Shown here: in pieces, positions 24,422 through 33,362 of the stretch | How the letters are laid out: each line of letters starts with the position of its first letter | Numbering within the stretch: the stretch's first letter is position 1 | NCBI RefSeq assembly: GCF_014648055.1 | Contig: NZ_BMQJ01000034.1 | Coordinates: forward strand, 1 to 41,706 | Source of the DNA: Streptosporangium pseudovulgare | GTDB taxonomy: Bacteria > Actinomycetota > Actinomycetes > Streptosporangiales > Streptosporangiaceae | DNA length: 41,706 bases | Direction of reading: 5' to 3' | The notes under the pieces: model-generated | What the model was told of the DNA's origin: nothing | The model's database searches: none | What the model saw: only the letters and a program-made list of their open reading frames with translations | Translations under genes and position numbers: made by a program

Positions 24422-26373
24422 CCACCGCCGCCGTCCTCGCCATCCTGTTGCCGTTCGCCGCCGCGGCCGCCGGCCTGCTGGGCTCCCGGTTCCCGAAGGG
24501 GCTCCGCGGAGGGGCGGCCGACGCGGCCGCGAACCGGCGGGCCGCCTGGATCGCGATCGTGCCCACCGCGGTCTCCACACTGCTCACGATCTGGCTGGCC
24601 TATTCCATACGGACCGGTCAGGCCGCCGGGGGAGGTGACTGGCTCTCCCGGTTCACCGGGTCGGCCGGCACCGCCCGTGTCGCCACGGCGTCCGTGGCCG
24701 TCGACACGGGCTCGGTGCCGATCTCCATCGGGCTGCTCGTCGACGGCCTCGCCGCGACGATCGCGGTGCTGGTCACCGTGGTGGCGCTCGCCGTCCAGGT
24801 CTACTCCGTGGGCTACCTGCGCGACGACCGGCGTTACCCCTCCTACAGCGCTTTCATCAGCCTGTTCACCAGCGCCATGCTCCTGGTCGTCTACGCGGCC
24901 GACCTCCTCGTCCTCTACGTGGGCTGGGAGGTCATGGGCCTGTGCTCCTACCTGCTGATCGGGCACTGGTGGGAAGACCGGGCCAACTCGCGGGCGGCGG
25001 TCAAGGCGTTCCTGGTCACGCGGATCGGCGACGTCGGCTTCCTGTTCGGCGTCTTCGTCCTCGGCACGGCGGCCGGCGGCTTCCGGATCGCCGACGTCCT
25101 CGCCAAGCTCCCGGAGCTGCCGCCCGGCACGATCCTCGCCGCCGCCCTCCTGCTGCTGGCCGGGGTCGCCGGGAAGAGCGCCCAGGTGCCGCTGTACACC
25201 TGGCTCCCCGACGCGATGGCCGGTCCGACCCCGATCAGCGCCCTCATCCACGCGGCCACCATGGTCGCGGCCGGCATCTTCGTCGTCGCCCGCCTCTATC
25301 CGGTCTTCCTGGCCTCCGGACCCGCCCTGGACGTGCTGGCGGTCATGGCCGCGCTCGGCATGCTCGGCGCCGCACTGGCCGCCCTGGCGCAGGACGACCT
25401 CAAGCGGGTGCTGGCCTACTCCACGATCAGCCAGCTCGCCTACATGGCCGGGGCCCTGGCCGTCGGCTCCCGCGACGCGGCGGTCTTCCACCTGATCACC
25501 CACGGCGCTTTCAAGGCCCTGCTCTTCCTGTGCGCGGGAGCGGTGATCCACGCGGTCGGCTCCAACCTCATGAGCGCGATGGGCGGTCTGCGCCGGGGGC
25601 TGCCCGTCACCTTCGCGGCGATGACGATCGGGTTCGCCGCCCTGGCCGGCCTCCCTCCGGCCAGTGGCTTCTTCAGCAAGGACGAGGTGCTGGCGGCGGT
25701 CGAGCGGTCCCTGTCCGCGGGCCACCTCGCCGCCCCCGTGGCCCTGCTCCTGTACGGCTGCGCGCTCGCCACCGTCGCGGTGACCGGCGCCTACGCCACC
25801 CGCGCGTGGCTGCGGACGTTCTTCGGCGAGCGTGCTCCCTCCGGCCTCCCCGGCACCGCCGTCCCCGAGCCCGGACCGTCCGCCGCCCTTGAGTCCGCAC
25901 CGCCCGCCGCCGTCCACGAGGCGCCGCCCGTCATGCGCTGGCCGATCATCGTTCTCGCCGTTCCCGCCCTGCTCCTGGGCCTGCCCGGCGTGCTCCACAT
26001 CCACTGGGGCACGGCCGTCCTCAGCGTCGCGCTCGCGCTGCTGGGCGCCGGCGCGGTCCACACCGTGTGGCGGTCCGATCCCCGGCGGGACCCGGCCCGG
26101 CTGCTCGGCCCTCTCCGCAGGCCCTGCGAGCGGGCGTTCTCCGTTGACGCGCTGTACCGCGCGGTGTTCGTCCGTCCCACGCTGCTCCTCGCGTACGTGG
26201 TCGCCCGTGCCGACGGCCGCGTGGTGGACGGAGCGGTGCGCGGTTCCGGCCGGACGGTCACCGGGCTGGCAGGCCTGGTGCGCCGGGCGCAGAACGGCAA
26301 CGCCCAGCTCTACGTCACCGGCCTGCTCGCGGGCGTCCTGCTTCTCGCGGTGGGAGCGGTGATGCTCGGATGA
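24418..26373 (+). CDS. nuoL: Complex I antiporter-like subunit NuoL
   Basis: A 651-residue antiporter-like subunit. Typical motifs: YLRDDRRYPSYSAFISLFT, LLVLYVGWEVMGLCSYLLIGHWW (Glu of the E-K pair), KAFLVTRIGDVGFLFG, LYTWLPDAMAGPTPISALIHAATMVAAGIF, and SQLAYMAGA. A Pro/Ala-rich stretch of about 30 residues lies at about 475-510, before the last helices and the long lateral helix. The C-terminal region (RRPCERAFSVDALYRAVFVRPTLLLAYVVARADGRVVDG) matches the lateral helix HL. Start GTG 24418 overlaps the nuoK stop. Ends TGA inside an ATGA that also starts a small frame. Confidence 0.95.
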   Translation: MTTAAVLAILLPFAAAAAGLLGSRFPKGLRGGAADAAANRRAAWIAIVPTAVSTLLTIWLAYSIRTGQAAGGGDWLSRFTGSAGTARVATASVAVDTGSVPISIGLLVDGLAATIAVLVTVVALAVQVYSVGYLRDDRRYPSYSAFISLFTSAMLLVVYAADLLVLYVGWEVMGLCSYLLIGHWWEDRANSRAAVKAFLVTRIGDVGFLFGVFVLGTAAGGFRIADVLAKLPELPPGTILAAALLLLAGVAGKSAQVPLYTWLPDAMAGPTPISALIHAATMVAAGIFVVARLYPVFLASGPALDVLAVMAALGMLGAALAALAQDDLKRVLAYSTISQLAYMAGALAVGSRDAAVFHLITHGAFKALLFLCAGAVIHAVGSNLMSAMGGLRRGLPVTFAAMTIGFAALAGLPPASGFFSKDEVLAAVERSLSAGHLAAPVALLLYGCALATVAVTGAYATRAWLRTFFGERAPSGLPGTAVPEPGPSAALESAPPAAVHEAPPVMRWPIIVLAVPALLLGLPGVLHIHWGTAVLSVALALLGAGAVHTVWRSDPRRDPARLLGPLRRPCERAFSVDALYRAVFVRPTLLLAYVVARADGRVVDGAVRGSGRTVTGLAGLVRRAQNGNAQLYVTGLLAGVLLLAVGAVMLG

Positions 26374-26627
26374 CCCCCACCCGCAGGCCCGTCCTCGCAG
26401 GTCCAGCCGGTTCCGCCCGGCAGGCCGACGGCGGCTTCCGGATCGACGCCGCCCACCGGCCGGCCTCATCCCCGGGGCCGGTTCCGGACCGGGCCGGTCC
26501 CGCGCGCCGGCCCTGTTCCGCGCGCCGGCCCTGTTCCGCGCGCCGGCCCGGTCAGGCCCGGGTTCCCGGTGCCGGGCCGATTCCCGCACCGGAGAGAGCC
26601 GTGACCGGGAGGTGGCGGGTGACATGA
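26370..26627 (+). CDS. Possible small coupled gene between nuoL and nuoM (85 aa)
   Basis: An open frame starts with ATG inside the ATGA that ends nuoL and stops with TGA inside the ATGA that starts nuoM, so it is stop/start-coupled on both sides. The 85-residue product is Arg/Ala/Pro-rich and its middle repeats RRPCSARRPCSARRP, encoded by 18-base DNA repeats. It has no known motif and no family. It might be a real linker gene or simply expansion of repeat DNA that preserved the coupling. I do not claim a function. Confidence 0.3.
   Translation: MTPTRRPVLAGPAGSARQADGGFRIDAAHRPASSPGPVPDRAGPARRPCSARRPCSARRPGQARVPGAGPIPAPERAVTGRWRVT
26501..26554 (+). repeat. 18-base tandem repeat in the nuoL-nuoM spacer
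   Basis: Two identical copies (26501-26518, 26519-26536; unit CGCGCGCCGGCCCTGTTC) and a third, diverged copy. The period is six codons. Confidence 0.85.
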
Positions 26628-28390
26628 ACTGGTTGCCGGTCGCGTTGCTCGCGGTCCCGCTCGCCGGGGCGGTCCTGCTGGCCGTTCCGGTGGGCTCGAC
26701 GACCCGGGAACGCTGGTTCCCCCGGTACGGCCTGGCGGTGTCCGGGGTCGCGCTCGCGCTGTCGGCCGCCCTGGCCGCCGCCTTCGACCACGACGACCCG
26801 GCCCGGATGCAGTTCGTCACGAACCTGCCGTGGATTCCCGGCCTGGGCCTCAGGTTCCACCTCGGCGTGGACGGCGTCTCGCTGCCGCTGGTCCTGCTGA
26901 CCGCGCTGCTGACCTTCCTCTGCTTCGCCTACCTCTGCCGGGGTCGTCCCGCCGGTTCCGGCCGCGCACCCGCCCCCGGCCACCCGGCGACGCCTCCACC
27001 CGGAAGCCCGTCCACGCCTTCGCCCGGCGACTCACCGGGGGCGGCGTCCGGTCGTCCGTCCGAACCCGTGGGCGGCGGCCGCCCACGGGCCCTGGTGTTC
27101 ACGCTGCTGGTCCTCGAAGTGGGCATGATCGGCACCTTCCTGGCGCTGGACCTGCTGCTGTTCTTCGTGTTCTTCGAGGTCGTCCTGATCCCGATGTACT
27201 TCGTGATCGCCGTCTGGGGCGGTCACCGCCGCCGGGCGGCGGCCACCAAGTTCATCCTCTACACGCTCCTCGGCTCGGTGGTGCTCCTGCTGGGTCTGCT
27301 GCTCATCTGGGCGCAGACCGGCACCCTGGACATGACCGCCCTCGCCCGTGCCCACGGAACCGGCATGTCCCGGGCCGCGCAGATCCTCGCCTTCCTGGCG
27401 GTCGGCGCCGGTCTCGCGGTGAAGACCCCGATGTGGCCACTGCACACCTGGCTGCCCGACGCCCACACCGAGGCGCCCACCGTCGGCTCGGTGCTCCTCG
27501 CGGGCGTCCTGCTCAAGATGGGCACGTACGGCTTCGCCCGCATCGCCGTCCCGATGCTCCCCGGCGGCGCCACCGTCCTGGCCCCGTGGCTGGGCGCCTT
27601 CGCGGTGATCGGCATCATCTACGGTTCCCTGGCCTGTCTCGCCCAGCGTGACCTCAAACGGATGATCGCCTACTCCTCCATCGGTCACATGGGCTTCGTC
27701 CTCCTGGGCTTCGCCGCGCTCACCCCGGCCGGCTTCAACGGGGCGCTGTTCGGCAACATCGCCCACGGCCTGATCACCGCGCTGCTGTTCTTCGTCGTCG
27801 GCTCGATCAAGGAGCGTTACGGCACCGCGGAGATCCCGTCGCTCGGCGGTGGGATGCTGGCACGCCTGCCCCGGCTCGGCTCCGTGCTCACCTTCGCCGC
27901 CGTCGCCTCCCTGGGCCTGCCCGGCCTGGCGGGCTTCTGGGGGGAGGTGCTCTCCCTCCTGGGGGCGTTCCGGCCGGCGGCGGGCCTGCCGCGTTCCCTC
28001 TATCTCGTCTTCATGGCCCTCGGTGGCCTCGGCACCGTCCTGACCGCCGCGTACTTCCTGTCCATGCTCTCCCGCGTCACCCACGGCAGGCCCGTCGAGA
28101 CCGTCCACGCCCCGGTGCTGGCCGCCGTCGGCCCGGCGGACACGGGCGGCACCGGTGACATGGGGCACACCGGCGGCGCCGGGAACGCCGGAAGCGGAGA
28201 GGGCACGGCCGACGCGGGGAACGCCGGCCGTGGAAGGGGCTACGGCAGGCGGGGCATACGGGACGTCGCGCCCCACGAACTCGTCGCCTGGGTGCCGCTC
28301 ATGGCGCTGATCCTGTTGCTCGGCCTGTGGCCCAAGGCGTTGCTCGACGTCACCGGCCCGGTGGCCCGAAGCCTCCTGGGGGCGCCGTGA
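26624..28390 (+). CDS. nuoM: Complex I antiporter-like subunit NuoM with two inserts
   Basis: A 588-residue antiporter-like subunit. Conserved elements: FHLGVDGVSLPLVLLTALLTF (77-97), LLFFVFFEVVLIPMYFVI (Glu of the proton path), KTPMWPLHTWLPDAHTEAPTVGSVLLAGVLLKMGTYG and AYSSIGHMGFVLLG. Two inserts are unlike ordinary NuoM: about 50 Pro/Ser/Gly residues at 106-156 between helices 3 and 4, and about 40 Gly/Thr/Ala residues between the last two helices (about 503-545). The start ATG 26624 has GGGAGG 11 bases upstream; GTG 26612 overlaps that site and is less likely. Stop overlaps the nuoN start. Confidence 0.94.
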   Translation: MNWLPVALLAVPLAGAVLLAVPVGSTTRERWFPRYGLAVSGVALALSAALAAAFDHDDPARMQFVTNLPWIPGLGLRFHLGVDGVSLPLVLLTALLTFLCFAYLCRGRPAGSGRAPAPGHPATPPPGSPSTPSPGDSPGAASGRPSEPVGGGRPRALVFTLLVLEVGMIGTFLALDLLLFFVFFEVVLIPMYFVIAVWGGHRRRAAATKFILYTLLGSVVLLLGLLLIWAQTGTLDMTALARAHGTGMSRAAQILAFLAVGAGLAVKTPMWPLHTWLPDAHTEAPTVGSVLLAGVLLKMGTYGFARIAVPMLPGGATVLAPWLGAFAVIGIIYGSLACLAQRDLKRMIAYSSIGHMGFVLLGFAALTPAGFNGALFGNIAHGLITALLFFVVGSIKERYGTAEIPSLGGGMLARLPRLGSVLTFAAVASLGLPGLAGFWGEVLSLLGAFRPAAGLPRSLYLVFMALGGLGTVLTAAYFLSMLSRVTHGRPVETVHAPVLAAVGPADTGGTGDMGHTGGAGNAGSGEGTADAGNAGRGRGYGRRGIRDVAPHELVAWVPLMALILLLGLWPKALLDVTGPVARSLLGAP

Positions 28391-30165
28391 TCCAGCCGAT
28401 CGACTACTACGCCGTCGCGCCGCCGCTGATCCTGGCACTCACCGCCGGGCTCGTGCTGCTCCTGGACGTCTTCCTGCCCCGCGCGCCGTACGCCAGGCCA
28501 CTGCTCGGGATCGTGACGCTGGCCGGGGTGTCCGGCGCCCTCGCCGTGGTGATCTCCCAGGCCGTGCGGGCGGCGGGGCCTCTGCGCACCTTCTGCGTGC
28601 CCCCCGGCCTGCCGGGTGCCGCCGCCCCCGGACCCGGCGCGCCGTTCCCGGTCACCGCGCCGGAGGCGGGCGCCGCGCCCCCGTGCTCGTTCGTGGTGGA
28701 CGGCTTCACCCTGGTCTTCGCGGGGCTCGCGCTGGCCGCCGGGATCATCGTGGTGCTGCTGTCGATGACCGAACTGTCGTTCGGCGACATCCCCGCCGGT
28801 GAGTGGCACTTCCTGCTGCTCTGCACGCTGACCGGCGCGGTCGCGCTGCCCGCCTCCCGCGACCTGGTCATGCTGGTGGTCGCGCTGGAACTGGCCTCGC
28901 TGCCGGTCTTCGCCCTCACCGCGCTCAGGCGTTACGACGGCCGCGGTTCGGAGGCCGCCGTCAAGCTCTTCCTCGTCTCCGTGGTCTCCACGGCCGTGAT
29001 GCTCTTCGGGATCTCCCTGCTGTACGGCCTGACCGGCACCGTCTACCTCGAACGGCTGGCCCGGGTGCCGCACGCGGTGCCCGGGGCCGCGGTGGGCGCC
29101 GTATCCGGTCTCGGCTCGGTGCCGGCCGGGCCGGACGCCGTCACGGCGGGCGGCGTCGACGGGGCGTACGCGTCCTCGCTCCAGATCGGCTACGACCTGC
29201 CGCCCGTGCTCGCCGTCGCCGCGGTCCTGGTGCTCGCCGGGTTCGCCTTCAAGGTGGCCGCGGTGCCGTTCCATGCCTGGGCGGGCGACGTCTACGAGGG
29301 CGCCCCCATCCCCGTCGCGGCCCTGCTCTCGGTGGTTTCCAAGGCCGCGGGGTTCGCCGGGCTGATCCTCGTCCTGGTCGGCGGCCTGCGGAACCTGGCG
29401 CCGGTCTGGGCCCCGCTGGTCGCGGTCGTCGCCGCGCTGACCATGACCGCCGGAAACCTGCTGGCCCTGCGGCGGCGCCGTGCCGTACGGCTGCTCGCCT
29501 GGTCGTCGGTCGCCCAGTCGGGTTACATCCTCGCTCCCCTCGCGGTCCGTGACGAGCGGGCGATGAACGCCTCCGTCGCCTACCTGGCGTTCTACGCGGC
29601 GATGAACCTCGGCGCCTTCGCGGTGGTCATGCTGGCGGCGCGGCGCGGTGAGTCGGGTGAGCTGGACGGCTACCGCGGGTTCGCCGCCCGCAGCCGGATC
29701 GCCGGTCCGGCGCTGGCCTTCTTCCTGATCTGCCTGGCGGGCCTGCCGCCGGGGCTGGCCGGGTTGTTCGCCAAGATCGTGGTGTTCCGGGAGCTCGTCG
29801 GCGGCGGGCTGGGCTGGCTGGCCGCCGTGATGGCCGTCAACACGGTGATCGGCCTGTACTACTACGTCGCCTGGGTCGTACGGATCTTCACCCCGGCCCC
29901 TGTTCCCGCCGCGCTCACCACCCCGGCTCCGGCCGAAGCCCCGGCCATGGCTCCCGTTCCGGCTCCGGCTCCGGGCGTGGCGGGCACCGCGCCCGAAGCC
30001 GTCCCGGTCGCGCCGGGAGCCGCCTCCGCGGCGGCCGGCGACCGTACCGGGCAGGTGGCGGCGGGTGTGGCGATCGCCCTGGCGGCCATCGTCGCCGTGC
30101 TCTTCTCCGTCGCCCCGCAGACGGTGTTCGTCCTCCTGCCGGAGGCGCTCATCGCCACCGGCTGA
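28387..30165 (+). CDS. nuoN: Complex I antiporter-like subunit NuoN with inserts
   Basis: A 592-residue antiporter-like subunit, longer than the usual about 480-520. Core motifs: SRDLVMLVVALELASLPVFALTAL (Glu), GFAFKVAAVPFHAWAGDVYEGAPIPVAALLSVVSKAAGF, LLAWSSVAQSGYILAPLA, and the final FFLICLAGLPPGLAGLFAKIVVF. Pro/Ala/Gly-rich loops appear after helix 2 (about 78-105), near 228-250, and as a long Pro/Ala run before the last helix (about 505-565). The start GTG 28387 shares GTGA with the nuoM stop. Last gene of the cluster. Confidence 0.94.
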   Translation: MIQPIDYYAVAPPLILALTAGLVLLLDVFLPRAPYARPLLGIVTLAGVSGALAVVISQAVRAAGPLRTFCVPPGLPGAAAPGPGAPFPVTAPEAGAAPPCSFVVDGFTLVFAGLALAAGIIVVLLSMTELSFGDIPAGEWHFLLLCTLTGAVALPASRDLVMLVVALELASLPVFALTALRRYDGRGSEAAVKLFLVSVVSTAVMLFGISLLYGLTGTVYLERLARVPHAVPGAAVGAVSGLGSVPAGPDAVTAGGVDGAYASSLQIGYDLPPVLAVAAVLVLAGFAFKVAAVPFHAWAGDVYEGAPIPVAALLSVVSKAAGFAGLILVLVGGLRNLAPVWAPLVAVVAALTMTAGNLLALRRRRAVRLLAWSSVAQSGYILAPLAVRDERAMNASVAYLAFYAAMNLGAFAVVMLAARRGESGELDGYRGFAARSRIAGPALAFFLICLAGLPPGLAGLFAKIVVFRELVGGGLGWLAAVMAVNTVIGLYYYVAWVVRIFTPAPVPAALTTPAPAEAPAMAPVPAPAPGVAGTAPEAVPVAPGAASAAAGDRTGQVAAGVAIALAAIVAVLFSVAPQTVFVLLPEALIATG

Positions 30166-30440
30166 GTGCTTCCGGTCCCGCGTCGCCGTTGACCGGGCCT
30201 GTGCGGGGACCGCCCACCGCTGCCGGCCAGGCCCGTGCGGGAATCCGCCCGTCACCGCCGGCCATGTCCGGGCGGATACCACCCATCGCCTCGGGCGGGC
30301 CTCTGCCGGGGCCGTCCACCACTGTCGGCAGAGCGCCCCGGGGAAGGTCGGGCTTGGCCGGGGAACGTTCGACCTGGCCGAAAACGTTGGCACTGATGAA
30401 TCGGCACCAGCCGAATCGCATCCACCGAAAGGACGGTGCA

Positions 30441-31292
30441 GTGCGCCACAACGGTCTGCGTACCGCGGTCCTCCTCGGCACGCTGTCGGCGATCATCATC
30501 GCGGTGGGCGCCTGGCTGGGGGGCGGCGCGGGCGTGCAGATCGCCGTTCTCGTCGCGCTGGCCTCCAACGGTTTCGCCTACTTCTTCTCCGACCGCATCG
30601 CCCTGTCGGCGATGCGCGCCCGCCCGGTGAGTGAGGTCGAGCAGCCGGTCCTCTACCGCATCGTGCGCCAGCTCTCCACCGAGGCCCGCCAGCCCATGCC
30701 GCGGCTGTACGTCTCGCCGACGATGCAGCCCAACGCCTTCGCGACCGGCCGCAACCCCCGGAACGCCGCGGTCTGCGTGACCTACGGCATCACCCAGCTC
30801 CTCGACGAGCGGGAGCTGCGCGGCGTCATCGGGCACGAGCTGTCCCACGTCTACAACCGCGACATCCTGATCTCCTCGGTGGCCGCCGCGCTCGCCACAG
30901 TGATCACCTACCTCGGTTACATCGGCATGTTCTTCGGCGGCGGGGACGACGACGAGGGCCCCGGCTTCGTCGGCGCGCTGCTGATGATGGTGCTCGGCCC
31001 CGTCGCCGCCGGGATGATCCAGATGGCCGTGTCCCGCTCCCGGGAGTACCAGGCCGACGAGTCCGGCGCCCGGCTCACCGGTGACCCGCTGGCCCTCGCC
31101 TCGGCTCTGCGGAAGATCGAGATGGGCGCCCGCCGGCTGCCGCTCCCGGAGAACGGCCGTATCGCCTCCGCCTCCCACCTGATGATCGCCAACCCGTTCC
31201 GGGGTGCGGGCATCGGCCGCCTGTTCTCCACCCACCCGTCCACCGCCGACCGCGTCGCCCGCCTGGAGCGGATGGCCGGCTACCGCCGCTGA
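30441..31292 (+). CDS. htpX: Membrane zinc metalloprotease HtpX
   Basis: A 283-residue M48 peptidase that degrades misfolded membrane proteins. Two N-terminal helices (about 9-28, 33-50), the zinc motif HELSH (His132, Glu133, His136), two further helices (about 148-168, 178-196) and SREYQADESGA with the third ligand Glu. The start GTG 30441 follows GAAAGGA. The 275-base gap before it (30166-30440) holds no gene and no clear promoter. The order nuoN-htpX is also what I recall from the S. coelicolor second nuo region. Confidence 0.94.
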   Translation: MRHNGLRTAVLLGTLSAIIIAVGAWLGGGAGVQIAVLVALASNGFAYFFSDRIALSAMRARPVSEVEQPVLYRIVRQLSTEARQPMPRLYVSPTMQPNAFATGRNPRNAAVCVTYGITQLLDERELRGVIGHELSHVYNRDILISSVAAALATVITYLGYIGMFFGGGDDDEGPGFVGALLMMVLGPVAAGMIQMAVSRSREYQADESGARLTGDPLALASALRKIEMGARRLPLPENGRIASASHLMIANPFRGAGIGRLFSTHPSTADRVARLERMAGYRR

Positions 31293-31359
31293 GCCGTCGC
31301 GGACGCCCTCTTCCCGGAGGGCCGGGGCGAGGACGGCCGCCAGGGCTGGAACCCGTCCC

Positions 31360-31935
31360 TCAGGAGTGGTGGGCGACGGGGTCGGTCTCCTCGGGAGCGA
31401 GGCCGGGGATGCCGTCGATGCTCTCGCGGTTGTGCTTGGCCCGGTAGGCGCGCCTGCGCTGGACGTCCTTGCGCCCGGTCCACTCGTCCAGCAGCGTCCG
31501 GTCCTGGTCGAAGGACATGAACGGCACCGAGTAGCCGCAGGAGTCGGCGATGCGGTCGCATTCGACGACGATGATCGTCCGGACGCCCGGATGCGGGCCG
31601 AAGTTCCGGATCAGCTCGGGGAAGTCGGGGTCGGCCGGGAGGACGACCCGGCCGGTGCCGTACAGGCGGACGATGTTGGGCGGCCCGGAGAAGGCGCAGA
31701 ACATGATCGTGATGCGGCCGTTCTGGCGGAGGTGGGAGACGGTCTCCACTCCGCTGCCGTCCAGGTCGAGGTAGGCGACGGTGGTGTCGCCGAGGACGGC
31801 GAAGGTGTCGGCGTATCCCTTGGGGGAGACGTTGACGTGTCCGCCCTGTTCGGGGGCGGTGGCGACGAAGTAGACCGGCTGCGCCTCGATGAACGCGCGC
31901 AGCCGGCCGTCGATCCTGTCATGAATTTTCCCCAT
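31360..31935 (-). CDS. Pyridoxamine 5'-phosphate oxidase-like flavoprotein
   Basis: A 191-residue protein of the split-barrel PNPOx-like family, which includes FMN- and F420-dependent enzymes. VYFVATAPEQGGHVNVSPKGYADTFAVL (21-48) is the typical first beta-hairpin with the phosphate-binding SPKG, and VAYLDLDGSGVETVSHLRQNGRITIMFCAFSG follows. Substrate and cofactor are unknown. The start ATG 31935 lacks a visible Shine-Dalgarno; it is 21 bases downstream of the propeller gene, on the same strand. Confidence 0.87.
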   Translation of the reverse strand: MGKIHDRIDGRLRAFIEAQPVYFVATAPEQGGHVNVSPKGYADTFAVLGDTTVAYLDLDGSGVETVSHLRQNGRITIMFCAFSGPPNIVRLYGTGRVVLPADPDFPELIRNFGPHPGVRTIIVVECDRIADSCGYSVPFMSFDQDRTLLDEWTGRKDVQRRRAYRAKHNRESIDGIPGLAPEETDPVAHHS

Positions 31936-31956
31936 AAGAGGGAAGATAGCGAGTGG

Positions 31957-32961
31957 CTATTCTCCGGGTGCCCACCAGATCCACGAATCCCGCCGGGGCT
32001 TGAAGGAGTCCAGCCTGCGAGTGACGCCGGTCTCGGCGTCCACCGTCCGCTTCACCGCGAGGACGGTCTCCCCGTCCCCGTTGCCGACGTAGTTCCACAT
32101 GGTGAGGGCGCCCGCCGGCCCCCAGCCGAGCAGCTGCACCTCCTCGCCCTTCGGCAGGCTGAACCGTACGGCGCCGGAGACGGCGTCGGAGGTCAGGTCG
32201 TAGGTGTGCAGGCGGGGCCTGCCCGAGTCCCCGCCGACGACCACGGCGACCGTGGTCCCGTCGTCGGCCAGCGCGACCGGGGTGTTGTTGGCGACGATCT
32301 GCGGGACGACCCTGTGCGCGGTCCTGCGGCCGTCCTTGCCGAAGACCGAGAACTCGGTGGTGTTGTCGGCGGTCCGCCGGGTGGTCAGCAGATGCTCGCC
32401 GTCCGGGCTGAAGCCCGCCACGTCCTCCTTCGCCGGCAGCGTGACCACCTTGCCGGTCCTCAGGTCGGCGATGAGGCTCGGCAGCCTGTCGTTCGCGTCC
32501 CCGTAGTCGACCACGACGACCGAGCCGTCGGAGGAGAGGGCGGTGGACACCTCCCCCTCGTCGGCCCCCCGGGGGAGGGTGGCGGCCCGGCCTGGCAGCG
32601 GCCTGACCTCGCCGCTGCCCACGTCGCGGACGACGAGCCGGTCGTTCCTGAGGTAGCTCACGATCCGGCCGTCCTCGCTGACCCGGAACGGGGCACCGAC
32701 ATCCTTGTCGATCTTGCCTCCGGGCCTCCTGGGGAAGGACTGCGCGTCGGTCAGCGTAATGGTCTTCCCGCTGCGCATGGCCAGCTTCCACTTCCCGCAG
32801 GGAACGGTGTAGTCCTTCCTGGGGCAGCTCTTGATCCACGCGTAGTTGACGGAGTCGGCGGACACGGCTCCCGTCCTCGCGTCCGCCGGACCCGCGACCA
32901 AGAACGAGGTCACCGCCGTCACGGCGGTGAGGAGTGCGGCTGCGCCGCGTGAGGGGTTCAT
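31957..32961 (-). CDS. Exported beta-propeller-like protein (TolB/WD40-like)
   Basis: A 334-residue protein. MNPSRGAAALLTAVTAVTSFLVAGPADA is a signal peptide with a type I cleavage after ADA (about residue 28). The rest shows the repeated pattern of propeller blades, with motifs such as FRVSEDGRIVSYLRND, VSTALSSDGSVVVVDYG, AGFSPDGEHLLTTRR and VALADDGTTVAVVVGG, about 40-50 residues apart. It lacks lipobox and enzymatic motifs. The start ATG 32961 has AAAGGAG at good spacing; the open frame beyond is unsupported. Location: secreted or wall-bound. Confidence 0.83.
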   Translation of the reverse strand: MNPSRGAAALLTAVTAVTSFLVAGPADARTGAVSADSVNYAWIKSCPRKDYTVPCGKWKLAMRSGKTITLTDAQSFPRRPGGKIDKDVGAPFRVSEDGRIVSYLRNDRLVVRDVGSGEVRPLPGRAATLPRGADEGEVSTALSSDGSVVVVDYGDANDRLPSLIADLRTGKVVTLPAKEDVAGFSPDGEHLLTTRRTADNTTEFSVFGKDGRRTAHRVVPQIVANNTPVALADDGTTVAVVVGGDSGRPRLHTYDLTSDAVSGAVRFSLPKGEEVQLLGWGPAGALTMWNYVGNGDGETVLAVKRTVDAETGVTRRLDSFKPRRDSWIWWAPGE

Positions 32962-33362
32962 CGGGGCTCCTTTCACCCACCGGGATAGATGCGCCTCGGG
33001 GACGAAAGGTTCGGTCACGAATCGAGCACTCCATCCGGCGGTGCCGGCGGTCTCGACCGGCCTTGTCCCGCGCGGCCGGCCGGTCCCGCCGACGTCGAAT
33101 CGGCGTCCCCGGTGAACCCCGGCGCATGGCCCGGATATCCGCCTCGCGTTCGTCGGCATGTCGCCGGGCCGAAGACGCCACTGCCGCAGGATCCCTGCCT
33201 TGACCGTGTCATTCGGCTTCGTCATTCGGCTTCGAAGAGGCGGTGGAGGATCATCGGCCCCTTCGGTCAGAGCTCTGCCTCGTGGGCGGACAGCTGGGTA
33301 TTCTGATCCCGCTCCACGGTGAGAACACCGGCTTGGAAGCCTCTGTCCCAGGGAGCACAGAC
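32962..33362. other. 401-base divergent gap with a 13-base tandem duplication
   Basis: No gene is seen. TTGACC at 33200-33205 could be a -35 element for the DUF5710-HNH gene. Next to it TCATTCGGCTTCG is present twice in tandem (33209-33221, 33222-33234), exactly where a -10 would fall. The rest is GC-rich, without clear signals. Confidence 0.5.

Noticed and set aside
24112..26820. Minus-strand open frame of about 902 codons opposite nuoL
   Set aside because: Same reason: nuoL is secure and the antisense product is a low-complexity Gly/Arg/Asp protein.
28240..30393. Minus-strand open frame of about 717 codons opposite nuoN
   Set aside because: Antisense to nuoN and of shadow composition.
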